From Streptomyces sp. SDr-06 (GTDB taxonomy: Bacteria; Actinomycetota; Actinomycetes; Streptomycetales; Streptomycetaceae): a stretch of 64,000 nt of DNA. Made by a program: the position numbers and the translations under genes. The stretch covers positions 1-64,000 of the forward strand of contig NZ_QOLA01000002.1 in the NCBI RefSeq assembly GCF_003324565.1, read 5' to 3'. Under the pieces are notes generated by a model. That model did no database searches. It was given only the letters and a program-made list of their open reading frames with translations, and was not told where the DNA came from. Positions within the stretch are counted from its first letter, which is position 1, and each line of letters opens with the position of its first letter. Below are positions 33,111-41,076 of this stretch, in pieces.

Positions 33111-34178
33111 ATGCGTTGGAACGAGATCTATGTCGCCTCGCTCGGCAGCTGGCTGCCCGAGCCGGTCCCGGTGGCCGAGGCCGTCGCGGCCGGGGAGTGC
33201 GGCCAGGAGTGGATCGACGACTTCGGATACGAGTCGGTGCGCATCGCCCGCGAGAGCGAGGAGGACGGCTGGACCGCGCCGCCGGACATGGCCGTCGCCG
33301 CCGGCCGCGCCGCCCACCAGCGCTCCGGCCTGGACAAGTCCGCGTACTCCCTGCTCCTGCACGGCAGCACCTGGTTCCAGGGCCTGGACATCTGGCCCGC
33401 CGCGTCCTACATCGCCAAGCGGACCGTCGGCGCCACGGTGCCCGGCCTCGACGTGCAGCAGCGCTGCAACATCGGCATCAGCGGACTCGACCTGGCCGCC
33501 GCGCACCTCACGGCGGGCTACGGCAGGGGGAGCGCCGTCATGCTCACCACCGCGGACCGCTTCGGCGGCCCCGGCGCCAACCGCTGGCAGCTGCGGCACG
33601 GCAACGCCTACGCCGACGGCGCCACCGCCACGATCCTGTCCACCGCGGGCGGCTTCGCCCGCCTGGTGGCCACCGCGACGGTCGCCGACAACTCCCTGGA
33701 GCCGATGGCCCGCGGCGACGAGCCGTTCGGCCCGGTCTCGCGCGCCGCCGAGCGGCAGATCGACCTGACCGCACGCGGCGACGCCCAGAAGGCCGTCAGC
33801 GACGAGACCATGACCAACATCCGCTTCGGCAAGGTGATGCAGGAGGCCAAGCAGGCCGTCCTCGACGACGCGGGCCTGGAGATGGACGACATCGCCTACG
33901 TCATCATCCCCTCCACCGGCCGGATCAAGGGCCCCTTCCAGATCCACCACCTGCTCGGCGTCGACGAGTCGGAGACCACCTGGGAGTTCGCCCGCCGCAG
34001 TGGCCACATCGGCGCCGGTGACTGGGCGGCGGGGCTGGAGAACCTGCTGCTCACCGGCGCGCTGGAGCCCGGCGACCACGTGATGCTCTACGGCGGCGGA
34101 GCGGGCTACACCATCACCACCGCCGTGCTCGAAATCCTGGAGATCCCGGCCTGGGCCGCTGAATCCGCCGCCGCCTGA
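33111..34178 (+). CDS. KASIII-like acyltransferase (CerJ/DpsC-type)
   Basis: The 355-aa thiolase-fold protein keeps the nucleophile (QQRCNIG, Cys119) and a His pair (QIHH, H279/H280). The usual KASIII Asn is replaced by Asp in GHIGAGDWAAGL (D304). This Cys-His-Asp set is what distinguishes CerJ of cervimycin biosynthesis, which makes ester bonds to sugars rather than C-C bonds. So I infer that this enzyme moves an acyl group from a carrier protein or CoA to a sugar hydroxyl. It could equally be a DpsC-like starter enzyme. The ATG at 33111 follows GGGGAG. It leads an operon with an SDR and an ABM oxygenase. Confidence 0.82.
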   Translation: MRWNEIYVASLGSWLPEPVPVAEAVAAGECGQEWIDDFGYESVRIARESEEDGWTAPPDMAVAAGRAAHQRSGLDKSAYSLLLHGSTWFQGLDIWPAASYIAKRTVGATVPGLDVQQRCNIGISGLDLAAAHLTAGYGRGSAVMLTTADRFGGPGANRWQLRHGNAYADGATATILSTAGGFARLVATATVADNSLEPMARGDEPFGPVSRAAERQIDLTARGDAQKAVSDETMTNIRFGKVMQEAKQAVLDDAGLEMDDIAYVIIPSTGRIKGPFQIHHLLGVDESETTWEFARRSGHIGAGDWAAGLENLLLTGALEPGDHVMLYGGGAGYTITTAVLEILEIPAWAAESAAA

Positions 34179-34212
34179 ACAGGCCGCCCACCACAAGGAG
34201 TTGGCACACCCC

Positions 34213-34974
34213 ATGGAGATAGTCGGCAGGGGCTTCCTGGCCGGACACCTGGCAGGCATCGCCGAACACCACCCCGACGTGGTGGCACTGGCCGCCGGGG
34301 TATCGGCCGCAGGTGACATCCCGCCCGAGCAGTACACCCGGGAGTCCAAGCGCCTCTACGAGGTGCTGCGGCACTGCGAGCGGACCGGCAAACGGCTGGT
34401 CTTCTTCTCCACGGCGTCCGCCGGGATGTACTCGGTGCCCGACGCCTCACCCGGCCGCGAGGACGGCCCCGTCTACCCGGCGACCCCCTACGGCCGCCAC
34501 AAGCTCTCCCTCGAAGCGGTCGTCAAGTCCTCGGACGTCGAGTACCTGATCCTGCGCCTGTCGCACGTCGTCGGGTTCCACCAGCCGGCCCACCAGCTGC
34601 TGCCCGCCCTGGTGCGGCAGTTGGTGAGCGGCAGCATCCAGGTCCACCGCGGCGCGCAGCGCGACCTGATCGACGTCGAGGACGTCATCAAGATCGTGCA
34701 CACGCTGCTCGTCGACGGCCGCACCCGGGACGTCGTCAACGTCGCCTCGGGCCACGCCCCGCACATCGAGGACGTGGTCACGCACATGGAGCACCTGCTC
34801 GGCACCCGTGCCGAGAAGTCCTACGTGGAGGCCTCGGGCGCCCAGCCCGTCTCCATCGACAAGCTCTGCCGTCTCGTGCCGCCGGTGTACGGGCTCGGCT
34901 TCGGCCCCGACTACTACCGCCGGGTCCTCGACAAGTACGTCCACGCCTATGCGCACCAGCCGGTCGCCGCGTAA
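34213..34974 (+). CDS. NAD(P)-dependent epimerase/dehydratase-type SDR
   Basis: The 253-aa protein has a short N-terminal GRGFLAGHL nucleotide-binding loop, an FFSTASAGMYS strand, an active-site YGRHK (Tyr, Lys) and QRDLIDVEDVI, as in extended SDRs. It is shorter than classical sugar epimerases, lacking the first beta-alpha unit. It lies 34 bp after the KASIII gene with AAGGAG upstream. It may reduce or epimerise a sugar carbon or act on the acyl group transferred by the KASIII; I cannot choose. Confidence 0.75.
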   Translation: MEIVGRGFLAGHLAGIAEHHPDVVALAAGVSAAGDIPPEQYTRESKRLYEVLRHCERTGKRLVFFSTASAGMYSVPDASPGREDGPVYPATPYGRHKLSLEAVVKSSDVEYLILRLSHVVGFHQPAHQLLPALVRQLVSGSIQVHRGAQRDLIDVEDVIKIVHTLLVDGRTRDVVNVASGHAPHIEDVVTHMEHLLGTRAEKSYVEASGAQPVSIDKLCRLVPPVYGLGFGPDYYRRVLDKYVHAYAHQPVAA

Positions 34975-35007
34975 CCCATCCATCCCCGTATCGGAAGGTC
35001 ACACCCC

Positions 35008-35676
35008 ATGAGCGAGAACAGCCCCGTCGTCGCGGTCGCCCACTTCGTCCTCAAGGAGAAGCACAAGGCGAAGGGCGCCGAGTTCGAGAAGGCCTACCTC
35101 AAGTACAAGGAGGCCGTCGCCGCCAAGGACGGCCTGCTGCGCACCGCGCTGCTGCGCGGCATCAAGGAGCCCGACAACTTCGTCATCCTCACCTGGTGGC
35201 GGGACGCGGACGCGCACCGCACCGTCGTCGGCGACTGGCAGTTCTTCACCGCCGTCAGCAGCCGCTTCGTCTACCTCGCCTCCATCACCAGCGTGCACGG
35301 CCCGGTCCTGGCCGGCCAGAGCGCGGCCGACGGCCTCGGCGAGTCGGCCGTGCCGTCCGCGGACGCGGCCGTCGCGCTGACCACGTTCACCCTGCGCGAG
35401 GGCGCCGACCAGCAGGCCTTCGAGGGCTCCTTCCTCGGCCACCTCTCCTTCGTCAAGGGCCACGAGGGCTTCCTCGGCCACCAGCTGGTGCACTCCAACC
35501 GCGAGACCGGCGCCTACGTCAACATCGGCTGGTGGAGCGGCCCGCAGGCCTACCTGCCGGTCCTCCAGAGCCCGGAGATGGCCGCCGACGCCAAGACCAT
35601 GGCCGTGCACGCCGAGGTCAAGGGCGGCCTCTACAAGGCGGTCGTCGACTCGGCCCGCACCGAGGTAGCCGTCTGA
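35008..35676 (+). CDS. two-domain antibiotic biosynthesis monooxygenase (ABM) protein
   Basis: The 222-aa protein consists of two ferredoxin-like ABM domains (about 5-105 and 120-220). Both have the F.LKE/FTLREG strand, a G-rich loop and a NFVILTWW / AYVNIGWWSG strand. Cofactor-free members (TcmH, ActVA-6, SnoaB) oxidise anthrones to quinones; others act as cyclases or dioxygenases. A paralogue with the same duplication lies at 38919-39536. It is the last gene of the KASIII operon, and a bidirectional terminator follows. Confidence 0.85.
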   Translation: MSENSPVVAVAHFVLKEKHKAKGAEFEKAYLKYKEAVAAKDGLLRTALLRGIKEPDNFVILTWWRDADAHRTVVGDWQFFTAVSSRFVYLASITSVHGPVLAGQSAADGLGESAVPSADAAVALTTFTLREGADQQAFEGSFLGHLSFVKGHEGFLGHQLVHSNRETGAYVNIGWWSGPQAYLPVLQSPEMAADAKTMAVHAEVKGGLYKAVVDSARTEVAV

Positions 35677-35690
35677 ACCACCGCACACCG

Positions 35691-35726
35691 AAAGGCGGGC
35701 CGGGTCGCAAGACCCGGCCCGCCTTT
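35691..35726. terminator. bidirectional terminator between convergent operons
   Basis: AAAGGCGGGCCGGGTC-GCAA-GACCCGGCCCGCCTTT is a perfect 16-bp stem with A- and T-rich ends. It serves both the ABM gene and the convergent monooxygenase. Confidence 0.9.
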
Positions 35727-35738
35727 CGCGTCGAACAC

Positions 35739-37004
35739 CTATCGGCCGGTGGTGAAGAGCCCCTCGGCCACCTCGATCGACGGGTTGCCGAACGCGATGG
35801 TGCGCAGCACCTTGCGGTAGACGGGGGTGTGCTTGACGACGGCCGCCAGCTTCGGCCGCACCCGCGTGGCGAAGGTGCCGGTCGACAGCATCGCCTTGGA
35901 CTGCATGCCCTGGAGCCGCATCATCGTGGCGATGTCGGGCGCCCGGCGCTCCTCGAACCGGGACAGGAACGCCGCGCTCGCGTCCCCGCGGCCCACCGAC
36001 TCGACGAGCAGCGGATGCAGGACCACCGCGTCCTGCACCGACAGGTTGATGCCCTGGGCCCCGATCGGGCTGTGGGTGTGCGCGGCGTCGCCCATCAGGA
36101 CCAGGCCGTCGGCGGCCCAGCGCTCGGCGCGCCCCGAGAACACGTCCAGCAGACTGAGGTCGCGCAGCGAGGTGATCTGCTCGGCGATCAGATCCGCGTA
36201 CGCCGGGACCGCCTTGGACAGCTGGGCCTTGACGTGGTCGAGGCCCTCGGCGACGACGTTCTTGTACCCGCCGTGCGGCAGCGTCCAGCCGACCTGGATC
36301 CGGTCGGGCCAGGACCCGTACGCCAGCACCGGGCTGGTGCCCGCGCTCCTGAACACCCGTACGTCATGGGCCGCCTGGGGCTCGTGCCGGGTCAGCTTGA
36401 ACCAGAGCACGTCCTGGTCGAAGGCCTCGGTGCGGCCCGCCTCGATCCCGGCGAGCCGGCGCACCTTGGAGAACCGCCCGTCGGCGCCGACCACGACCTT
36501 GCTGTGGAAGACGTGCCCGTCGGCGGCGGCCCCCGTGATCCGGCCCCGCTCGTCGCGCAGCAGCGCGTTGACGCGGCAGCCGTCGACGTACTCGAAACCG
36601 GCGAACCGGGCGCAGTGCAGCAGGAGTTCGGTCAGCAGATGGGACTGGGGGATGGACAGCAGATGGTCGTACGGGGCGGGCAGCGCGCGGTAGTCGATGT
36701 CGAGCAGCACCCGGTCCTGCTCCACGAGCCGGAAGCGGTCGTGTTCGTGGCAGCCCCGCTCGCGGGCCCCGGCGAGCACGCCGAGCCGGTCCAGGACCGT
36801 CATCGCACCCGGCTGGAGGATCTCGCCGCGGAACTCCCGCTGGTGCGAGCGCGACCGCTCCACCACCGTCACCCGCAGGCCGGACTTCAGGAGCAGCAGG
36901 GCGAGGGTCAGACCGGCGGGGCCCGCCCCGACGACGCACACGTCGCTGCGGTGCTCCTCGTCGGCGCGGGCCCCCGCGCGGACCTCCTCGGCGGCCGCGG
37001 TCAT
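35739..37004 (-). CDS. FAD-dependent monooxygenase (UbiH/PHBH-like)
   Basis: The 421-aa protein has the FAD motif CVVGAGPAGLTLALLLLKSG, the DG motif VGADGRFSKVRRLAG and the GD motif LVLMGDAAHTHSPIGAQGINLSVQDA. It lacks the C-terminal thioredoxin-like domain of the 10.7-kb enzyme and belongs to the shorter group, as found in tetracycline and pradimicin pathways. It probably hydroxylates the polyketide. Its ATG overlaps the cyclase stop (ATGA). It ends the operon that begins with the ketoreductase at 42892. Confidence 0.88.
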   Translation of the reverse strand: MTAAAEEVRAGARADEEHRSDVCVVGAGPAGLTLALLLLKSGLRVTVVERSRSHQREFRGEILQPGAMTVLDRLGVLAGARERGCHEHDRFRLVEQDRVLLDIDYRALPAPYDHLLSIPQSHLLTELLLHCARFAGFEYVDGCRVNALLRDERGRITGAAADGHVFHSKVVVGADGRFSKVRRLAGIEAGRTEAFDQDVLWFKLTRHEPQAAHDVRVFRSAGTSPVLAYGSWPDRIQVGWTLPHGGYKNVVAEGLDHVKAQLSKAVPAYADLIAEQITSLRDLSLLDVFSGRAERWAADGLVLMGDAAHTHSPIGAQGINLSVQDAVVLHPLLVESVGRGDASAAFLSRFEERRAPDIATMMRLQGMQSKAMLSTGTFATRVRPKLAAVVKHTPVYRKVLRTIAFGNPSIEVAEGLFTTGR

Positions 37005-37831
37005 CGCTGCCCGGCCAGCGCGAGGGCGGCGCGCACATCGGTGGTGGCCAGCTCCAGGACGCGGTCGCGGCCGATGGACGCCACCGCCAGCACGTCCGCC
37101 GTCACCAGGACCCCGCCGGGTGCCTCCACCAGCCGCCAGCGGCGCCGGTAGAGCTCGGCCGTGCCGGGCGGCGTGAGCGGCTTCTGCACGAGGGTGTGCC
37201 CGCCGTGCTCGATCTGCACCGTCGGAACGTCGTTCTGGGTGCCGAACCAGGCGCTCTCGTCGCTGTCGCGCCAGGGCAGCGCGTCCAGGAGCCGGGCGTG
37301 CACGGAGGCCACCGAACCGGGCAGGACCGCACTGTCCTCCACGCGGATCACGTCGGACGTCAGCGAACCGGGCCGCTCCGTCTTGGACTTGAGGGTGCGC
37401 ATCTGGAGCCCGCCGTGCCGGTCGAGCTCACCGGCCGTCTCCGCCGGGTCGGCGTCGGTGGTGAACCAGTGCCCGGACACCACCCGGCAGCCGCCGTCGG
37501 GACGGGGCAGGAAGTCCCAGGTGCCGCCCAGCTCCTTGATCGGGCCCACCGAGCCCTGCTGCGCGAAGTCCATGCGCAGTGCCACCGGGTCCAGGGTGCG
37601 CCGTGAGGTCCAGATGCGCAGGCCGCCCTCGGGGCCCGGGCGCACCGCCCAGAACTTCACCTCGTCGTCCTGCCCCACCTGGGACAGGACCTCGGTGTGC
37701 GCGATCCAGGGGTAGAGCAGCGGCCAGTCGGCCACATCGGTCAGGGCCCGGTAGACGGTGTCCGCCGAGGCGTCGATGTCGATGCCGGCACGGGTCCGGT
37801 GGATCTCCCTGTCGGTCGTGGAAGTGCTCAC
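37001..37831 (-). CDS. polyketide aromatase/cyclase, SRPBCC didomain type
   Basis: The 276-aa protein has an N-terminal START/SRPBCC domain (IDIDASADTVYRALTDVADWPLLYPWIAHTE) and a second, degenerate one in the C-terminal half. Family members (TcmN-like, ARO/CYC) fold and dehydrate the poly-beta-ketone to set the aromatic rings. It shares the bi-domain plan of the 41.1-kb aromatase but is shorter. The GTG at 37831 is chosen since AGAGG precedes it and upstream frame is non-coding. It could be a later-ring cyclase. Confidence 0.8.
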   Translation of the reverse strand: MSTSTTDREIHRTRAGIDIDASADTVYRALTDVADWPLLYPWIAHTEVLSQVGQDDEVKFWAVRPGPEGGLRIWTSRRTLDPVALRMDFAQQGSVGPIKELGGTWDFLPRPDGGCRVVSGHWFTTDADPAETAGELDRHGGLQMRTLKSKTERPGSLTSDVIRVEDSAVLPGSVASVHARLLDALPWRDSDESAWFGTQNDVPTVQIEHGGHTLVQKPLTPPGTAELYRRRWRLVEAPGGVLVTADVLAVASIGRDRVLELATTDVRAALALAGQR

Positions 37832-37842
37832 AGCAGTACCTC

Positions 37843-38874
37843 TCAGAGGGTGGCGGGGGAGGGGGTGGCGGCGGCCTTCGCCCGGAGCATGCGGCTCAGC
37901 GTCAGCCCCGGGTCGGTGACGACGACGGATCCGAGCGCGGCGTCGACGCGGGCGAGCAGCTCCGGGTCCAGCACGGCCTCGGTGGCCGCGAGGTTGCGGC
38001 CGATCTGCTCCGGCGCGGAGGCGCCGATGACGGCCGTGGCGACCTGGGCGTTGCGCAGCACCCAGGCCAGGGCGAGTTGAGGCATCGTCAGACCGGTCTC
38101 GGCGGCCAGCTCGGCGACGCGGCCGACCGCGGTGAGGACCTCGTCCGACAGGAAGCGGTAGCGCTGGATCGAGACGTCGCCGCCCTTGGCGGCCACCGCC
38201 CGGGACCCCGCGGGCGCCTGCCGCCCCGGCTGGTACTTCCCGGTGAGTACGCCGCCGGCCAGCGGCGACCAGACCATCTGCCCGATGCCGAGCGGCGCGC
38301 AGGCCGGGACGACCTCGGCCTCGATGACCCGCCACAGCATCGAGTACTGCGGCTGGTTGGAGACCAGCTCGATGCCGAGGTCGCGGGCGAGCGCGGCGGC
38401 CCGCTCGATCTCGTCGGCGGCCCACTCCGAGACGCCGACGTAGCGGATCTTGCCCGCGGCCACGGCGTCCGCGAAGGCGCCCATCGTCTCTTCGAGCGGC
38501 GTCGAGTCGTCGTACAGGTGGGCCTGGTACAGGTCGATGTGCCCGGTGCCGAGCCGGCGCAGCGAGGCGTCCAGGGACGCGGCGATCCTCGCGCGGGACA
38601 GCGCGCCCGGTCCCGGCCCGCCGCCCCTGCCCACCTTGGTGCAGATCACGACGGCGTCCCGGTCGACGCCCGCGAGGGCCCGGCCGAGGTGTTCCTCGGC
38701 CCGGCCCTCGGCGTACGCGTCGGCGGTGTCGAACGTGGTGATGCCCGCGTCGAGCGCGGCCCGCACACAGGCGGAGGCGGCCCGGTCGTCCAGCTGGTTG
38801 CCCGCGGTCAGCGAGTTCCCGAACGCGACCCGGCTGACCACCGGCCCCGAGGCACCGAGACGGCGGTACTCCAT
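37843..38874 (-). CDS. aldo/keto reductase
   Basis: The 343-aa TIM-barrel protein starts MEYRRLGASGPVVSRVAFG. It carries the AKR catalytic set: Asp/Tyr in TFDTADAYAEG, Lys in CTKVG and a region corresponding to the active His (QAHLYDD). C-terminal NADPH motif residues are present (VIGASAPEQIGRNL). In glycoside clusters such enzymes reduce keto-sugars (3- or 4-ketoreduction) or polyketide ketones. As it lies among PKS tailoring genes with a 12-bp gap to the cyclase, either use is possible. A second sugar ketoreductase would allow two different deoxysugars. Confidence 0.88.
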   Translation of the reverse strand: MEYRRLGASGPVVSRVAFGNSLTAGNQLDDRAASACVRAALDAGITTFDTADAYAEGRAEEHLGRALAGVDRDAVVICTKVGRGGGPGPGALSRARIAASLDASLRRLGTGHIDLYQAHLYDDSTPLEETMGAFADAVAAGKIRYVGVSEWAADEIERAAALARDLGIELVSNQPQYSMLWRVIEAEVVPACAPLGIGQMVWSPLAGGVLTGKYQPGRQAPAGSRAVAAKGGDVSIQRYRFLSDEVLTAVGRVAELAAETGLTMPQLALAWVLRNAQVATAVIGASAPEQIGRNLAATEAVLDPELLARVDAALGSVVVTDPGLTLSRMLRAKAAATPSPATL

Positions 38875-38918
38875 GGTGAATCCCTTCTGTAACTGGGCTG
38901 GGCCCGCCTCCGGAGCCG

Positions 38919-39536
38919 TCAGGCCCCGGCCTGGGCGAGTTCGGCGCGATCGCCCGCGACGGGGGCGGCGGGCACGGTGCGCACCTCGGCGAGCGCGGCC
39001 AGGGCCGCGTACTCGGGCAGCCCGGTCGCGGCCAGCGCGGCCTCCGCGGTGCGCCAGCGGGTGAGCGCGGTGAAGCCGCCCGGACGGGCGAACAGCGACT
39101 TGGCGAGGTCGGCGGTGACGAACCCGTCGAGGGCCGCGGCCGCCTGGGCGTGGGCGCGGTAGGCCGCCACGAAGGCGTCCTGGTCGCCCTCGACGGCGAA
39201 GAAGTCCACGAACAGGACGTCGCCGGGCTCACCCGCGACGCCGTCGAAGCGCACGACCCCCATCGAGGGATCGGCCTCCACGGAGACGATCGTGTGGAAC
39301 TCCTCGGCGTGCTCCTGGAACGTGGCGCTCGCGAGGACCTTCTGGAAGTCCTCGGGCCGCTCCCACCAGCCGAGGTTGACGTACACCTCGGGCCGGTCGG
39401 ACGAGCGGACCGCCTGGTGGGCCGAGAAGCCCGGCTGCGCGCGCATCCACTCCACATGGGCCAGGAAGCGCGCCTCGAACTCCGCGGCCCCCGCCGGGTC
39501 GAGCAGCGTGAACGTGTTGATGACGGTGAAGGACAT
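38919..39536 (-). CDS. two-domain ABM (antibiotic biosynthesis monooxygenase) protein
   Basis: The 205-aa protein has two ABM domains: residues about 3-100 (INTFTLLDPAGAAEFEARFLAH, EVYVNLGWWERPEDF) and 110-200 (DVLFVDFFAVEGDQDAFVAAYRAH, FTALTRWRTAEA). It is a paralogue of the protein at 35.0-35.7 kb. It probably acts as an anthrone oxygenase or as a ring-forming enzyme. It sits between the AKR and AMP-ligase genes in the post-PKS operon. Confidence 0.82.
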   Translation of the reverse strand: MSFTVINTFTLLDPAGAAEFEARFLAHVEWMRAQPGFSAHQAVRSSDRPEVYVNLGWWERPEDFQKVLASATFQEHAEEFHTIVSVEADPSMGVVRFDGVAGEPGDVLFVDFFAVEGDQDAFVAAYRAHAQAAAALDGFVTADLAKSLFARPGGFTALTRWRTAEAALAATGLPEYAALAALAEVRTVPAAPVAGDRAELAQAGA

Positions 39537-39552
39537 GTGGCGCCTCTCCGGT

Positions 39553-41076
39553 TCAGCTCGCGACGGGTTGGCGGCCGGTCAACTGCTCGGCCAATACGCG
39601 GCGTTGGATCTTTCCGTTGCCCGTGCGCGGGATCGCGTCGAGCGTCCTTGCGTCCCGGACGTGCTGGTAGTACGGCAGGGCGTCGTTGGCCCGGGCGACG
39701 ACGTCCGCGAGGTCGTCCGGGTGGGCTCCGGCGAGCACCACCAGGGCGCCCGCGACCGCGCCGTGCTCGACGTCGGCGAGCTCGACCACGACGACATCGG
39801 CGACCCGCGGGTCGCGGCGCAGCACGCGCTCCACGTCCGAGGGCGCGACGAGGAAGTTGTCGCACTTGAAGACGTCCTTGAGCCGGTCCACCAGGAACAG
39901 CCGGCCGTCCTCGTCGACCCGGCCGACGTCCCCGGTGCTCAGCCAGCCGTCCGGCTCCAGGCCGGTGCCGTCGGGCCCGCCCGCGTACCCCTGCATCACC
40001 TGCGGGCCGCGCAGCTGCACCTCGCCGACGGAGCCCGGCGCGAGCACCGCGCGCGAGTCGATGTCCACCACGCGGCACTCGGTTCCGGCGACCGGGGTGC
40101 CGACCGAGCCGTGCACCGGGTGGTCGGGGTCGTCGCTGTGCGTCAGCGGCGAGGTCTCGGCGAGGCCGTACCCCTGGAAGACCGGCACGCCGAACCGCTT
40201 GGACAGGCGCCGGGCGGCCGGCACCGGCAGGCCCGAGCCGCCCGAGGCGATCCGCCGCACCGTCGTCATCGAGACGGAGTCGAGGTCCGGGTCGGCCGCG
40301 AGCCGGGCGAGCCGCACCGGCAGGCTGTAGAGGATGGTGGCCCGGTGCCGGTTGGCGGTCATCAGCGCGGCGTACGGCTCCGGCGCGGCACAGAGCACCT
40401 GCGTCGCACCGGCAGCGATGGCCGAGTTGAGGTGCATCGGGTGGTAGGTGGGCAGGTGGTTGAGGCTGACCGTGTCGCCGTCAAGGCGGTGTGCCCGCGC
40501 GATCTGCGCCGCGTTGACGGTCACGTTGCGGTGGCTGAGCCGGACCGCCTTGGGGCGACCGGTGGTGCCGCTGGTGAACTGGAGGGCCGCGGTGTCCCCG
40601 GGCCCCTTGGCGTGGGCGGCGAGGGGTCGGTCGGAGGCGAGGACGTTCAGGCCGTCCGTGCCGGCGCCGATCAGCACGACCTCGCGCAGCCGGGGCAGCC
40701 GGTCGCGGACGTTCTCCAGGCGGGCGTTCAGGACCGGGTCGAGCAGGACCACCGAGGCCCCGCCGAGACCGAGCACGTGCAGCAGGTCGTCCTCGCGCAG
40801 CAGCGGGTTGACCACCGCCACGGTGTGCCCGGCCCGTACCGCCGCGTAGTACGCGACGGCGACGTCCGGGTGCAGCACGGTGCCGACCGCCACCACCGTG
40901 GGCTCGGGGGCGAGCGCCCGGAGCCCGGCGGCGACGGCGGTGACCCGTGCGTCGAAGGCGGCGTAGTCCATCGTGAAGTCGTCGGTGACCACGGCCCGGC
41001 GCGCGGGGTGCGCGGCGGCCGCCCGGGACAGCAGCTGGTCCAGCCGGTCCGGCACCTCGGGCAGGGTGTCAGTCAC
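39553..41076 (-). CDS. AMP-dependent acyl-CoA synthetase/ligase in the PKS operon
   Basis: The 507-aa ANL enzyme has LQFTSGTTGRPKAVRLSH, YGLAETSPLTHS, WLSTGDVGRVDEDGRLFLVDRLKD and the catalytic Lys in RTGNGKIQRRVL. It is closer in layout to acyl-CoA synthetases than to the ligase at 16.7 kb. Such genes occur in several aromatic-polyketide clusters, where they activate a starter or side-chain acid. Some are proposed to help ring cleavage or release by activating a free polyketide acid. It starts at GTG 41076, overlapping the aromatase stop by 8 bp. The substrate is unknown. Confidence 0.85.
   Translation of the reverse strand: MTDTLPEVPDRLDQLLSRAAAAHPARRAVVTDDFTMDYAAFDARVTAVAAGLRALAPEPTVVAVGTVLHPDVAVAYYAAVRAGHTVAVVNPLLREDDLLHVLGLGGASVVLLDPVLNARLENVRDRLPRLREVVLIGAGTDGLNVLASDRPLAAHAKGPGDTAALQFTSGTTGRPKAVRLSHRNVTVNAAQIARAHRLDGDTVSLNHLPTYHPMHLNSAIAAGATQVLCAAPEPYAALMTANRHRATILYSLPVRLARLAADPDLDSVSMTTVRRIASGGSGLPVPAARRLSKRFGVPVFQGYGLAETSPLTHSDDPDHPVHGSVGTPVAGTECRVVDIDSRAVLAPGSVGEVQLRGPQVMQGYAGGPDGTGLEPDGWLSTGDVGRVDEDGRLFLVDRLKDVFKCDNFLVAPSDVERVLRRDPRVADVVVVELADVEHGAVAGALVVLAGAHPDDLADVVARANDALPYYQHVRDARTLDAIPRTGNGKIQRRVLAEQLTGRQPVAS

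Noticed and set aside
37001..40078. Long minus-strand frame of about 1025 codons
   Set aside because: Only the last 277 codons encode the cyclase. The rest is Arg/Pro/Gly-rich antisense-like sequence over the AKR, ABM and AMP-ligase genes.
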